Source of the DNA: RGIG1927 sp045546275
Lineage (GTDB): Bacteria > Bacillota > Clostridia > UMGS1883
DNA: 64,000 nucleotides
NCBI GenBank assembly: GCA_045546275.1
Contig: JAZQCM010000037.1
Span: forward strand, 1-64,000
Direction: 5' to 3'
The notes beneath the pieces are model-generated. The model did not search any database. It was not told where the DNA came from and saw only the letters and a program-made list of their open reading frames with translations. Every line of letters starts with the position of its first letter. Within the stretch, counting starts at the first letter, position 1. Positions 8,215 to 17,267 of this stretch are shown here, in pieces. Position numbers and translations under genes: made by a program.

Positions 8215-8322
8215 TTAGAGTGAAATGTTATTAGATAAGCCTGCCTGATGCACATCAAAAGAAACGTCGATAGCTAGTGTAAGCACGACGAGACTAATAA
8301 TGACAACTACAGCGAATATCAT
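8215..8322 (-). CDS. ilv operon leader peptide
   Basis: A 35-residue ORF between the ilv promoter and the attenuator hairpin, preceded by GAGAGG 7 bases before the ATG at 8322. It begins MIFAVVVIISLVVLTLAID. In residues 2-18, 12 of 17 are Ile, Val or Leu, and 17 of 35 overall, the amino acids made by the pathway. Known ilv leader peptides of enterobacteria work this way: ribosome stalling on these codons during starvation favours the antiterminator and lets transcription reach ilvB. The peptide itself probably has no other function. I find no T-box motif in this leader. Confidence 0.85.
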   Translation of the reverse strand: MIFAVVVIISLVVLTLAIDVSFDVHQAGLSNNISL

Positions 8323-8359
8323 ACATAAACCTCTCTTCGATAATTGTAATTTGTCGTTT

Positions 8360-8388
8360 ATTTTACCATCAAAAAATACCTTTGTCAA
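8360..8388 (-). promoter_or_regulatory. Promoter of the ilv leader-ilvBNC operon
   Basis: On the minus strand TTGACA (8383-8388, consensus), a 17-bp spacer and TAAAAT (8360-8365), about 38 bp before the leader-peptide start. Confidence 0.88.
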
Positions 8389-8433
8389 CCAAAAAAATAA
8401 AAAAACTCACTTTTTCTTAAAAAACAATAGCAC

Positions 8434-8462
8434 TTGCCAAGAGAGCTTTTTTATCATATAAT
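8434..8462 (+). promoter_or_regulatory. Promoter of the acyltransferase gene
   Basis: TTGCCA (8434-8439), a 17-bp spacer and consensus TATAAT (8457-8462), 32 bp before the ATG at 8494. It is divergent from the ilv promoter. Confidence 0.75.
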
Positions 8463-8493
8463 CATAATAAGTATAAAAAGCGAGGATTGAGCT

Positions 8494-9549
8494 ATGAGTA
8501 AAAAACAACTTAATTACATACCCTATGCCGATATAACAAGGCTTATTGCAGCTTTTTGTGTGGTTTTATTGCACACCTCGGGAATAAGGCTTATTACAAA
8601 CGAAGTAGGAAGCAGTAACTTTTTGTGGGCAGCATTTTTTGACACTATAACCCGTTGGACAGTGCCGGGGTTTATAATGCTCAGCGGAATGCTGTTTTTG
8701 GACAAGTCCAAAAAGGTTACAATGAAGAACTTGTACACGAAAAACATTTTAAGACTAGTAACGGCTTTTATATTCTGGTCTTACCTTTATAATTTTTACA
8801 ACTTCTTTGTACAAACCCACAATATAAAAGAAGCGGCAATAAATGCCCTGTTCAACATGCCCTTTGGTGCAATGCATTTGTGGTTCATATTTGTAATGAT
8901 TGGTCTTTACATTATAGTGCCCTTTTTGAAAAGAATGTGCGAAAACATGACAAAAGGGGAAGCGGAGTATTTTATTGTACTGAGCCTTATAGTTACATTC
9001 ATACCAAAAACCCTTTCAAGCTTTGAAATTTTCAAGCCGTATCTTGACTACATTACAAAGTTTGAAATTAACCTTGTGGCAGGCTATGTGGGTATTTTTG
9101 TGGCAGGCTGGTACATAAATAACTTTGAACACAAAATCCTTTTCAGGGTTTTAACATACATTGCAGGCATTTTGGCATTTTTGTACATGTATTTAATGAC
9201 AGTTTTCTTTTCAATTGAAAAAGGTGCGGTTGCAGACGAATTTATGAGCTTTAAAAGCGTAAGCGCATTTATAATGGCGTTTTCGGTAATTTTGTTTACA
9301 AAGAGCGTGTTTTCACGAAAAACCTTTTCAAGAAAAGCTGTTTCAAATCTTAAATTCTATTCAAAATATACTTTTGGTATTTATCTCATTCACGAAATGT
9401 TTCTTAACATTTCCTCGGCAAAGGGCTGGTTTGTGTTGCCCAACATGCCCTACATAGGAATACCCGTTGAAGCGGCCCTTATATTCTTGTTAAGCGGCAT
9501 TGTGGTGGGAATAATTACCTGGTTCCCCTTTGGTAAATACATAGCGTAG
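8494..9549 (+). CDS. Acyltransferase family 3 membrane protein
   Basis: A 351-residue integral membrane protein of the acyltransferase-3 family, which O-acetylates or O-acylates cell-surface glycans, teichoic acids or lipids. The N-terminus YADITRLIAAFCVVLLHTSG carries the typical Arg and the catalytic His in the first membrane helix; about ten hydrophobic segments follow, with HLWFIFVMIGLYI in the middle and FGIYLIHEMFL near the C-terminus. GAGG lies upstream of the ATG. The decarboxylase gene follows 8 bp later. The acceptor cannot be predicted. Confidence 0.88.
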   Translation: MSKKQLNYIPYADITRLIAAFCVVLLHTSGIRLITNEVGSSNFLWAAFFDTITRWTVPGFIMLSGMLFLDKSKKVTMKNLYTKNILRLVTAFIFWSYLYNFYNFFVQTHNIKEAAINALFNMPFGAMHLWFIFVMIGLYIIVPFLKRMCENMTKGEAEYFIVLSLIVTFIPKTLSSFEIFKPYLDYITKFEINLVAGYVGIFVAGWYINNFEHKILFRVLTYIAGILAFLYMYLMTVFFSIEKGAVADEFMSFKSVSAFIMAFSVILFTKSVFSRKTFSRKAVSNLKFYSKYTFGIYLIHEMFLNISSAKGWFVLPNMPYIGIPVEAALIFLLSGIVVGIITWFPFGKYIA

Positions 9550-9557
9550 GTGATTTT

Positions 9558-10904
9558 ATGAGACCCTTGTTTAATGCATTAAACGACGAAATTTTTAAAA
9601 ATCAGATACCTTTTCACATTCCCGGCCATTTAAAGGGCAGGGGGTTGAAGGATTTTGGTTTTTCTCTTGATATGGATGTTACAGAGCTTCCCGAAACCGA
9701 TGATTTGCATTCTCCCAATACGGTTTTGAAAAAATCAATGGATAATGCGGCAAAGGTTTTCGGCGCAAAAAAAGCATATTACCTTGTAAACGGCTCAACA
9801 AGCGGAATTGAGGCAATGGTAATGGGTTTTGTGGGCGACGGCGAAAAAATAATCTGTGACCGTTTTTGCCACAAAAGCTTTGTGTCGGCACTTACAATAA
9901 CAGGTGCTGTGCCTGTGTGGGTAACACCCGAAATTTTAGACGAGGGCACAATGTGGGGCGGTATAGAGCCTTCGGACATAAAGCGTGCAATTGAAGAAAA
10001 CCCCGATGCAAAGGCTGTGTATATTACTGCGCCCAATTATTTCGGCATGATGAGTGATGTTGAAAAAATAGCTGAAATTGCTCACGAAAAGGGGATGTAT
10101 TTACTCGTTGACGGTGCGCACGGTGCTCATTACGGCATGTATGAAAAGCTGCCGCCGTCAATTATAGCCTTAGGTGCAGATGCAGTTTGCATGAGCCTGC
10201 ATAAAACCCTGCCAAGTGTTACACAAACTGCAATACTTTTAACAAATAAGGAATATGAAAGGGTGGAATCGGCGCTTAAAATTGTGCAGACCTCCTCGCC
10301 GAGCTATTTATTTACCCTAAGCTGTGAATATGCTGTGGAGTTTTATGAAAAATGCGAAAAAGAGCCTTGGGAAAGGCTTTTTGACAACGTGGAAAGGTTT
10401 TTCTCCGAACAAATTACAGTGAGTGCAAAAAGTGTAAAGTTTAAAGACTTTACACGATTAAATATCCCTGTTTACGGCAATTCTTACGAAGCTGCTGAAA
10501 TTCTTCGAAAAGAGTACAACATTGGTGTGGAGTGCTCCTACGGGGGAGGAATTGTGGCAGTTTTAAACTCCTTCCACACAAAAGAAGAGATACAAAAGCT
10601 TCATGAAGCGGTTGGAAAAATTAAACCGACTGAATGTGACAAGCTTAAAATTGCACCCCTTGAAAACGAAATTGTATATTCTCCAAGGCAGGCATTTTTT
10701 GCAAAAAAGAAAATGGTAAAGCTTAGTGATTCCGAAGGCAAGGTTTCCGCATCGGGCATTATGGTGTATCCGCCCGGGGTGTACCAGGTGCTACCGGGAG
10801 AAAAAATAAGCTATGAAGCAATAAAAGTGCTTTCTGAGCTTTTGAAAAAAGGTGCAGAAATACCCTCGCTTTTGCAATCAAATTGCTTGATTTTTGATGA
10901 ATAA
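9558..10904 (+). CDS. Orn/Lys/Arg decarboxylase family PLP protein (YaaO-like)
   Basis: A 448-residue fold-type I PLP enzyme of the Orn/Lys/Arg decarboxylase family. The N-terminus has QIPFHIPGHLKG (the PGH motif), then YLVNGSTSGIEAMVM, VDGAHGAHYG with Asp185 for the pyridine nitrogen, and SLHKTLPSVTQTA with the PLP lysine Lys216; the C-terminal YPPGVYQVLPGE is also conserved. In Bacillus the homologue yaaO lies with tmk, holB and yaaT; here it is followed by holB and ricT, which supports the assignment. Whether it decarboxylates arginine, lysine or ornithine is not visible. Confidence 0.9.
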   Translation: MRPLFNALNDEIFKNQIPFHIPGHLKGRGLKDFGFSLDMDVTELPETDDLHSPNTVLKKSMDNAAKVFGAKKAYYLVNGSTSGIEAMVMGFVGDGEKIICDRFCHKSFVSALTITGAVPVWVTPEILDEGTMWGGIEPSDIKRAIEENPDAKAVYITAPNYFGMMSDVEKIAEIAHEKGMYLLVDGAHGAHYGMYEKLPPSIIALGADAVCMSLHKTLPSVTQTAILLTNKEYERVESALKIVQTSSPSYLFTLSCEYAVEFYEKCEKEPWERLFDNVERFFSEQITVSAKSVKFKDFTRLNIPVYGNSYEAAEILRKEYNIGVECSYGGGIVAVLNSFHTKEEIQKLHEAVGKIKPTECDKLKIAPLENEIVYSPRQAFFAKKKMVKLSDSEGKVSASGIMVYPPGVYQVLPGEKISYEAIKVLSELLKKGAEIPSLLQSNCLIFDE

Positions 10905-10915
10905 TGTAGTATAAT
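10887..10915 (+). promoter_or_regulatory. Candidate promoter of the holB-ricT run
   Basis: TTGATT (10887-10892), a 17-bp spacer and TATAAT (10910-10915), with the -35 inside the 3' end of the decarboxylase gene and the -10 just past its stop, 35 bp before the GTG start of holB. Confidence 0.65.
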
Positions 10916-10949
10916 AATTTGGACTATTTATACGGAAAGGGTTCATAAC

Positions 10950-11942
10950 GTGGCAGATTTTTATATTCACGGGCAAAAAGCCCTTGAAATTTTAAAAAAG
11001 GATGTACAATCGAATACACTGCGCCAGGGTTATATTTTCGAAGGCAGTGAGGGCATTGGCAAAAAAACAGCTGCAAGGCTCTTTAGTAAAATGGCTCTTT
11101 GTACGGGGCATGAAAAGCCCTGCAATGTGTGCCATAGCTGCGCAATGCTTGATGCGGGTAGTCATCCCGACGTGTTCTACATCGATGCATCACCCGTAAA
11201 AATTGACCATATAAGGGATTTGAACAGTGAGCTTTTTGTTAAACCATTTGTGTCAAAAAAGAAAATTTTTGTCATTGAGCATGCTGACGAAATGAACATT
11301 CCTGCTCAGAACGCTTTTCTTAAGTCCTTTGAAGAACCGCCGGATTATGCGGTGATAATACTTGTAACACAAAGTGCAAAAAGGCTTTTGCCAACCATTT
11401 TGTCCCGAGGTACAAAAATTCCCTTTTCGCCCTTTAGCGAAGATAAAATACGTGAATTTGTTGAAAAAAAGTATTCGATTACAGGTGAAAAAAGCGAATT
11501 TTTGGCAAAATACAGCTCAGGCATTGTGGGACGAGCCATTAAAGTTTGTGAGGATGAGGAGTTTTACAATGTCCGCCACGAAATGATAATGGCAATAAGC
11601 CGCCTTTCGGGAGATAGGATTTCAATACCCGAATGTGTAAAGGCTTTTGGTGCCACTTCAAGGCGCACCCCCGAAAAATGCGATTTGTATTTTGATGTGT
11701 TCATGGGCTTTTTCCGTGACGTATCCGTTGCAAAAAACGGTGGAAGAATAATAAATTCCGACTATAAGGACATTATCGATGCCTTTGCCGCAAAGGTCCG
11801 TGGCAAAAGTGCAAGGCGTGTTATAGAAATAGCCGCAAAAGTAAAAAGTGAAATAAATCCATCAATGAAATACGATTTATGGATTACAAATATGCTTATA
11901 AATTGCTGGGAGGAAATACATGGAACAGGTAATAGGAGTTAA
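10950..11942 (+). CDS. holB: DNA polymerase III delta' subunit
   Basis: Clamp-loader subunit of the replicative polymerase, 330 residues. The P-loop is degenerate-looking (EGSEGIGKKTAARLF, about 28-42), with the zinc-binding cysteines CTGHEKPCNVCHSC after it and the SRC-like SRGTKIPF in mid-protein. It starts with GTG at 10950 after AAAGGG. It overlaps ricT by 23 bp. The family is clear from the order of motifs and the holB-ricT context known in Firmicutes. Confidence 0.93.
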   Translation: MADFYIHGQKALEILKKDVQSNTLRQGYIFEGSEGIGKKTAARLFSKMALCTGHEKPCNVCHSCAMLDAGSHPDVFYIDASPVKIDHIRDLNSELFVKPFVSKKKIFVIEHADEMNIPAQNAFLKSFEEPPDYAVIILVTQSAKRLLPTILSRGTKIPFSPFSEDKIREFVEKKYSITGEKSEFLAKYSSGIVGRAIKVCEDEEFYNVRHEMIMAISRLSGDRISIPECVKAFGATSRRTPEKCDLYFDVFMGFFRDVSVAKNGGRIINSDYKDIIDAFAAKVRGKSARRVIEIAAKVKSEINPSMKYDLWITNMLINCWEEIHGTGNRS

Positions 11943-12792
11943 GTTTAAAAGAGTGGGAAAAACATATTATTTCTCACCTAACGGTACAAATCCAAAGGTT
12001 GGCGACGATGTAATCGTGGAAACAGCCCGTGGCGTTGAATACGGAAGAGTTGCAATGGGAATAAAAGAGGTTTCCGAGGAGGAAATTGTGGCGCCTTTAA
12101 AGCCCATAATCCGTATTGCAACCGAGGAAGATGCAAAAACTCTTGAAGAGAACAAGAAAAAGCAGGCAGAAGCTTTTAAAATCTGCGAAGAAAAAATTGC
12201 AAACCACAAGCTTGACATGAAGCTTGTTGATGTTGAATATACCTTTGACTGCAATAAAATACTCTTTTACTTTACAAGCGATAAGCGAGTTGACTTCCGT
12301 GAGCTTGTAAAGGACTTGGCAAGCGTTTTCAGAACAAGAATTGAACTAAGACAAATCGGTGTCCGTGACGAAGCTAAAATGCTTGGAGGCTTGGGTGTTT
12401 GCGGCAGAAATCTTTGCTGTGTGCAGTATCTTGACGATTTCCAGCCTGTTTCAATTAAAATGGCAAAGGAACAGGGACTTAGCTTAAACCCCACAAAAAT
12501 TTCAGGCAATTGCGGAAGACTTATGTGCTGCTTGAAGTATGAACAGGATTGCTATGAGGAGCTTTTGAAAACAACACCCAGAGTTGGTGCACTTGTGTCA
12601 ACACCTTCTGGTAAGGGCAATGTTGTTTCTGTTTCTCTTTTGAAGGAAAAGGTTAAGGTTCATCTTAATCAGGGCGATGAAGCAGACATGCAGGAGTTTG
12701 ACGTTAAGGACATTATCATTATCCGTGACGGCAAAAAGAGCCATGATGAACAGGAATTTTCCGAAAGTGAGCTTAAAGCAATAGAAGATTAA
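11920..12792 (+). CDS. ricT: PSP1-domain protein RicT (YaaT), iron-sulfur regulator
   Basis: A 290-residue PSP1-family protein. In Bacillus RicT forms a complex with RicA and RicF, affects RNase Y-dependent mRNA maturation and is needed for timely sporulation and biofilm formation. The cysteine clusters that hold Fe-S are visible: VCGRNLCCVQYL and NCGRLMCCLKYEQDC. The N-terminus VIGVKFKRVGKTYYFSP is typical. The start at 11920 lies inside holB, a conserved overlap order. No ricA or ricF is in the window. Confidence 0.93.
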   Translation: MEQVIGVKFKRVGKTYYFSPNGTNPKVGDDVIVETARGVEYGRVAMGIKEVSEEEIVAPLKPIIRIATEEDAKTLEENKKKQAEAFKICEEKIANHKLDMKLVDVEYTFDCNKILFYFTSDKRVDFRELVKDLASVFRTRIELRQIGVRDEAKMLGGLGVCGRNLCCVQYLDDFQPVSIKMAKEQGLSLNPTKISGNCGRLMCCLKYEQDCYEELLKTTPRVGALVSTPSGKGNVVSVSLLKEKVKVHLNQGDEADMQEFDVKDIIIIRDGKKSHDEQEFSESELKAIED

Positions 12793-12805
12793 TCGGGTGA
12801 TACGA

Positions 12806-13762
12806 GTGAAAATTGTTATTCTTGACGCTATGACACTTGGGGACGATATTTCCCTTAAGCCTATTGAAAGCTTAGGCGAGTGTGTTGTTTATCAGAATAT
12901 TGAAGATGATTGCATTGAAAAGGCGCTTATTGACGCTGATGTTTGTGTTACAAACAAAAAGCTTTTAGGAAGGCATAACCTCGAAAAATGCAGTAAGCTG
13001 AGGCTCATTTGCCTTACGGCAACAGGCTACAACAACGTTGATGTTGACTACTGCAAAGGAAGAAACATAAAGGTCAGAAACGTTCCCGGCTACTGCAAGG
13101 AAAGCGTTTGTCAGCATACCTTTGCAATGCTTCTTTCATTGATGGAGTCAATCGGCTATTATGACAATTTCGTAAAGGACGGAAGCTATACAAAAAGCGG
13201 CCTTGCAAACCACATTGGCATGCCCTTTGGTGAAATTTGTTCAAAAACCTGGGGTATTATTGGCATGGGAGGAATTGGCAGGGAGGTGGCAAAGGTTGCT
13301 ACAGCCTTTGGTGCACATGTTTTATACGCCCCCGTTTCAGGCAAAAGTCGTAAGGAAGAATACCAGGAGGTTACTTTAGAACAGCTTCTTAAAGAAAGCG
13401 ACATTATTTCAATTCACTCACCACTTAACGAAAAAACGGAAAATCTTATAAATAAAAACACAATTTCACTTATGAAAAGTGATGCGGTTATAATCAACGT
13501 TGGCAGAGGTAAAATTGTAAACTCAAAAGACCTTGTTAATGCAGTTGACGAAGGCAGAATTAAAGGTGCATGTATTGACGTTTACCCCAATGAGCCGCCG
13601 GAGGCAGACGACGTTTTAATGCACATAAAACATCCCGAAAGGTTTGTTTTAACACCCCACATTGCATGGGCATCCACCAATGCAAGGGAAAGATGCATTG
13701 AAGTTGTTGGGGAAAATATAAAAGCATTAATTGAAAACAGGGAATGTAATGACGTATGGTAA
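12806..13762 (+). CDS. D-2-hydroxyacid dehydrogenase
   Basis: A 318-residue NAD-dependent oxidoreductase of the D-isomer 2-hydroxyacid dehydrogenase family. Visible: Rossmann GIIGMGGIGREVAKVA, INVGRGKIVN, the catalytic Glu in ACIDVYPNEPP and His in TPHIAWAS. I use the GTG at 12806 (MKIVILDAMTLGDD, the usual start of this subgroup), with GGGTGA five bases upstream; another GTG at 12797 is possible. The next gene overlaps its end by 7 bp. The substrate (glycerate, hydroxypyruvate, lactate-like acids) is not decided by the sequence. Confidence 0.9.
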   Translation: MKIVILDAMTLGDDISLKPIESLGECVVYQNIEDDCIEKALIDADVCVTNKKLLGRHNLEKCSKLRLICLTATGYNNVDVDYCKGRNIKVRNVPGYCKESVCQHTFAMLLSLMESIGYYDNFVKDGSYTKSGLANHIGMPFGEICSKTWGIIGMGGIGREVAKVATAFGAHVLYAPVSGKSRKEEYQEVTLEQLLKESDIISIHSPLNEKTENLINKNTISLMKSDAVIINVGRGKIVNSKDLVNAVDEGRIKGACIDVYPNEPPEADDVLMHIKHPERFVLTPHIAWASTNARERCIEVVGENIKALIENRECNDVW

Positions 13763-14418
13763 AAGGTATTATTTTTGATCTTGACGGTACACTCATTGAC
13801 ACAATTGAAGGTCTGGCAAATTCCGTAAATGCGGCAATGGAGTTTTATTCTTTTCCAAAGCATTCTGTACAAAAATACCGCACCTTTGTGGGCAACGGCA
13901 TTGGAAAGCTTGTGGAAAGGGCACTGCCTGAGGATAAAAAGCACCTTAAAATAGAGGCGCGGGAAATTTTTGAAAAGCACTACGAAAAAACCATGCTGGA
14001 CATTCTGCCTGTGTATGACGGAATATGGAGTCTGATTGATTATTGCAAAGAGCACAGCATTAAAATGGCTGTAAACACCAACAAGCTGGACAGGTTTGCA
14101 AAGCCCATGATAAAAAAGGTTTTCGGCGATGTTTTTGTGGAAACCATTGGCGAGGTGGAGCATTTTAAAAGAAAGCCTTCACCCGACGGGGGCAACTACC
14201 TTTTGGAAAAAATGGGTATTGCAAGAGAAGAATGTGTTTATATAGGCGACAGTCAGGTTGACATACAAACCGCAAAAAATCTCAATATGAAAAGCATCAG
14301 CGTTACATGGGGCTTTGCCACAGTTGATGTTTTAAACGAAAATGAACCCGAAAATATGGTGGATACACCTTATGAAATAATAGATTTGATAGAAACTTGG
14401 AACAGGAAGGATAAATAA
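13756..14418 (+). CDS. HAD-family phosphatase (phosphoglycolate phosphatase-like)
   Basis: A 220-residue haloacid dehalogenase phosphatase. Motif I is DLDGTLIDT (nucleophile Asp near residue 8), followed by a helical cap; motif II is AVNTNK, motif III includes Lys in FKRKPSPDG, motif IV is YIGDSQVDIQTA. Length and cap type fit the Gph/PgmB-like subfamily. It overlaps the preceding dehydrogenase by 7 bp and lepA begins 1 bp after its stop, so it is part of the long operon. Physiological substrate unknown. Confidence 0.88.
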   Translation: MVKGIIFDLDGTLIDTIEGLANSVNAAMEFYSFPKHSVQKYRTFVGNGIGKLVERALPEDKKHLKIEAREIFEKHYEKTMLDILPVYDGIWSLIDYCKEHSIKMAVNTNKLDRFAKPMIKKVFGDVFVETIGEVEHFKRKPSPDGGNYLLEKMGIAREECVYIGDSQVDIQTAKNLNMKSISVTWGFATVDVLNENEPENMVDTPYEIIDLIETWNRKDK

Positions 14419-14419
14419 A

Positions 14420-16222
14420 ATGCAGGATAATATTCGTAATTTCAGCATTATTGCTCATATTGACCACGGCAAGAGCACACTTGCTGACCGTCTTTTGGAG
14501 CTTACAGGTGTTGTTGAAAAGCGTGACATGGAAGAACAGCTTTTAGACAATATGGAGCTTGAAAAGGAAAGAGGCATTACCATCAAGGCGAGAGCCGTAA
14601 GACTTAACTACAAAGCACAAAACGGCAAGGACTATGTTTTAAACCTTATCGACACCCCCGGACATGTTGACTTTAACTACGAGGTTTCCCGTTCTCTGGC
14701 AGCTTGTGAGGGTGCTCTTTTAGTTGTTGACGCAGCACAGGGTATTGAGGCACAAACCCTTGCCAACACCTATCTTGCTTTAGACCACAATCTTGAAATA
14801 CTTCCTGTTATTAATAAAATTGACCTGCCTTCTGCTCGCCCTGAGCATGTTATAGGCGAAATTGAAGACATTATCGGCATACCTGCCGAGGACGCACCAA
14901 AAATAAGTGCAAAAACAGGTCTTAACGTGGAAAGCGTGCTTGAATATGTTGTGAATAACATTCCTGCACCCGTGGGTGACCCCAATGCACCTACAAAGGC
15001 ACTTATATTTGACTCCTACTATGACTCCTACAAGGGTGTTATTGTATATTTCAGACTTATTGACGGTTACATTGAACCGGGTATGAAAATAAGATTTATG
15101 GCAAGCGGTGCCGAATTTGACGTTGTTGAAACAGGCTATCTTATGCCCAACGGCTTGCAGAGCGCAAAGCGCCTTTCTGCAGGTGAGGTTGGCTACGTTG
15201 CAGCCTCCATCAAAAACGTGAGAGATACAAGCGTTGGTGACACTATTACCAATGCCGACAATCCTGCGCCCGAGCCACTTCCCGGCTACAGAAAGGTAAA
15301 CCCCATGGTTTTCTGTGGTATTTACCCTGCCGACGGTGCAAAATACGGCGATTTACGAGACGCCTTGGAAAAGCTTCAGCTTAACGATGCATCCCTTCTT
15401 TTTGAACCTGAAACAAGTGTGGCGTTAGGCTTTGGCTTCCGTTGCGGCTTTTTGGGATTATTACACATGGAAATCATTCAGGAAAGACTGGAGAGGGAAT
15501 TTAACCTTGACCTTGTTACAACTGCACCCAGCGTTGTTTACATGGTGCACACAACAGCGGGCGAAATCTTAGAAATTTCAAACCCCACAAACCTTCCGCC
15601 CGTAACCGAAATTGACCACATTGAAGAGCCTGTTGTAGATGCGCACATTTTTGTGCCCACTGACTACGTTGGCGCAATCATGACCCTTTGTCAGGAGCGA
15701 AGAGGTAACTACATCGGCATGGAATACATTGACGAAACAAGAGCCGACATTCACTACGAATTGCCTCTTAATGAAATTATTTACGACTTTTTCGATGCAT
15801 TGAAGAGCCGCAGCCGTGGTTATGCATCCTTTGACTACGAGTTGAAGGGCTATGTGAAGAGCACTCTTGTTAAGCTTGATATTTTGCTTAACGGCGAAAT
15901 GGTGGATGCCTTGAGCTTTATTGTTCATGAGTCCAACGCCTATGCCCGTGGCAGACGAATTGCCGAACGATTAAAGGAAGCAATTCCCCGTCAGCTCTTT
16001 GAAGTGCCCATTCAGGCGGCTATCGGCGGTAAAATTATTGCCCGTGAAACTGTTAAGGCAATGCGCAAGGACGTTCTTGCAAAGTGCTACGGCGGTGATA
16101 TTACACGTAAGAAAAAGCTTCTGGAAAAACAGAAGGAAGGTAAAAAGAGAATGCGTAAGGTGGGTAGCGTAGAGGTGCCCCAGGAAGCATTCATGGCAGT
16201 ACTTAAGCTCGATGAAGAATAA
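14420..16222 (+). CDS. lepA: Elongation factor 4 (back-translocating GTPase LepA)
   Basis: Ribosome-binding GTPase of 600 residues, the standard length. The G1 motif AHIDHGKSTL (about 12-21), switch GITIKAR, G3 DTPGHVDF and G4 NKIDLP are present, followed by EF-G-like domains and the LepA-specific C-terminal domain with RKKKLLEKQKEGKKRM. AGGAAGGA precedes the ATG. hemW overlaps its end by 11 bp; lepA-hemW pairing is frequent in Firmicutes. Confidence 0.98.
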   Translation: MQDNIRNFSIIAHIDHGKSTLADRLLELTGVVEKRDMEEQLLDNMELEKERGITIKARAVRLNYKAQNGKDYVLNLIDTPGHVDFNYEVSRSLAACEGALLVVDAAQGIEAQTLANTYLALDHNLEILPVINKIDLPSARPEHVIGEIEDIIGIPAEDAPKISAKTGLNVESVLEYVVNNIPAPVGDPNAPTKALIFDSYYDSYKGVIVYFRLIDGYIEPGMKIRFMASGAEFDVVETGYLMPNGLQSAKRLSAGEVGYVAASIKNVRDTSVGDTITNADNPAPEPLPGYRKVNPMVFCGIYPADGAKYGDLRDALEKLQLNDASLLFEPETSVALGFGFRCGFLGLLHMEIIQERLEREFNLDLVTTAPSVVYMVHTTAGEILEISNPTNLPPVTEIDHIEEPVVDAHIFVPTDYVGAIMTLCQERRGNYIGMEYIDETRADIHYELPLNEIIYDFFDALKSRSRGYASFDYELKGYVKSTLVKLDILLNGEMVDALSFIVHESNAYARGRRIAERLKEAIPRQLFEVPIQAAIGGKIIARETVKAMRKDVLAKCYGGDITRKKKLLEKQKEGKKRMRKVGSVEVPQEAFMAVLKLDEE

Positions 16223-17267
16223 GGGGATTTATATTCACATACCCTTTTGTGTGAGAAAGTGTCTTTATTGCGATTTTTGCTCAACAGCAGATACTTCCAT
16301 GAGAGAAGAATATGTGAATGAATTGATAAAAGAAATTAAAAACCACAAGGGCGTAGCTGCCGACACCGTGTTCATAGGCGGCGGCACACCTACTGTTTTA
16401 GGCGAAAGGCTTATTGATGTTATAAATGAAGTAACCGACAGCTTTGTTTTGGCTGAAAACTACGAATTTGCAGTTGAGGCAAACCCGGGCACAGTTACTT
16501 TACCCCTTTTAAAGAAAATGAAAGAGGCAGGGGTAAACCGCTTAAGCTTAGGGGTGCAGTCCTTTAACGACAATGAGCTTAAAGCATTAGGGCGAATCCA
16601 CTCGGCAAAGGAAGCTGAGGATGCCTTTTACATGGCAAAAGAGGCAGGCTTTGAAAACATAAGCATTGACTTAATGCTTTCAACCCCGTACCAAAGTTTA
16701 GAAAGTGTTAAAAACACCTTAAAGATGGTAAATGAAATTAACCCAAGCCATGTTTCCGCATATTCATTAATAGTTGAAGAGGGAACCCCCTTTTACAATA
16801 TGGAGCTTGATTTGCCCGATGAAGACGAGGAAAGAGACATTTACCACTACACGGTTGATTTTCTTGAAAATATGGGGCTTAAAAGATACGAAATATCAAA
16901 TTTTGCAAGAACAGGCTATAAGTCAAGGCACAATATAAAGTACTGGACAGGAGAGGATTATATTGGCATTGGCTGTGGGGCACATTCCTACAATGAAGGC
17001 TTTCGCTATGCAAACACCGATGATATTAAGGAGTATATTGCAGGTAAAAGAAAAGTGACCGAGGAATTTATTGACGAAAACGAAAAGTTAAAGGAAAAGT
17101 TTTTGTTAGGGCTCAGAATGAGCCGTGGCGTGGAGTACAAGGGTGAATTCCCCCAAATTATTGAAAAGCTTCAAAAGGATAACCTTGTGGAAATTGTAAA
17201 TGGCTTTTTGCGCCTTACTGAAAAAGGCTTTGATTTAGGAAATTTAGTTTTTATGGAGTTCGTATGA
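16212..17267 (+). CDS. hemW: Radical SAM heme chaperone HemW
   Basis: A 351-residue radical-SAM protein related to coproporphyrinogen III oxidase HemN. Cys13, Cys17 and Cys20 (FCVRKCLYCDFC) bind the 4Fe-4S cluster, followed by GGGTPTVL and the GVQSFND motif. The missing HemN-type N-terminal extension, the gene context after lepA and length fit HemW, which delivers heme in characterised members, rather than HemN. The role in this anaerobe is inference. Confidence 0.93.
   Translation: MKNKGIYIHIPFCVRKCLYCDFCSTADTSMREEYVNELIKEIKNHKGVAADTVFIGGGTPTVLGERLIDVINEVTDSFVLAENYEFAVEANPGTVTLPLLKKMKEAGVNRLSLGVQSFNDNELKALGRIHSAKEAEDAFYMAKEAGFENISIDLMLSTPYQSLESVKNTLKMVNEINPSHVSAYSLIVEEGTPFYNMELDLPDEDEERDIYHYTVDFLENMGLKRYEISNFARTGYKSRHNIKYWTGEDYIGIGCGAHSYNEGFRYANTDDIKEYIAGKRKVTEEFIDENEKLKEKFLLGLRMSRGVEYKGEFPQIIEKLQKDNLVEIVNGFLRLTEKGFDLGNLVFMEFV

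Noticed and set aside
8160..8400. T-box riboswitch upstream of ilvB
   Set aside because: No AGGGTGGNACCGCG-like T-box sequence is present; a leader peptide with Ile, Val and Leu codons explains the leader better.
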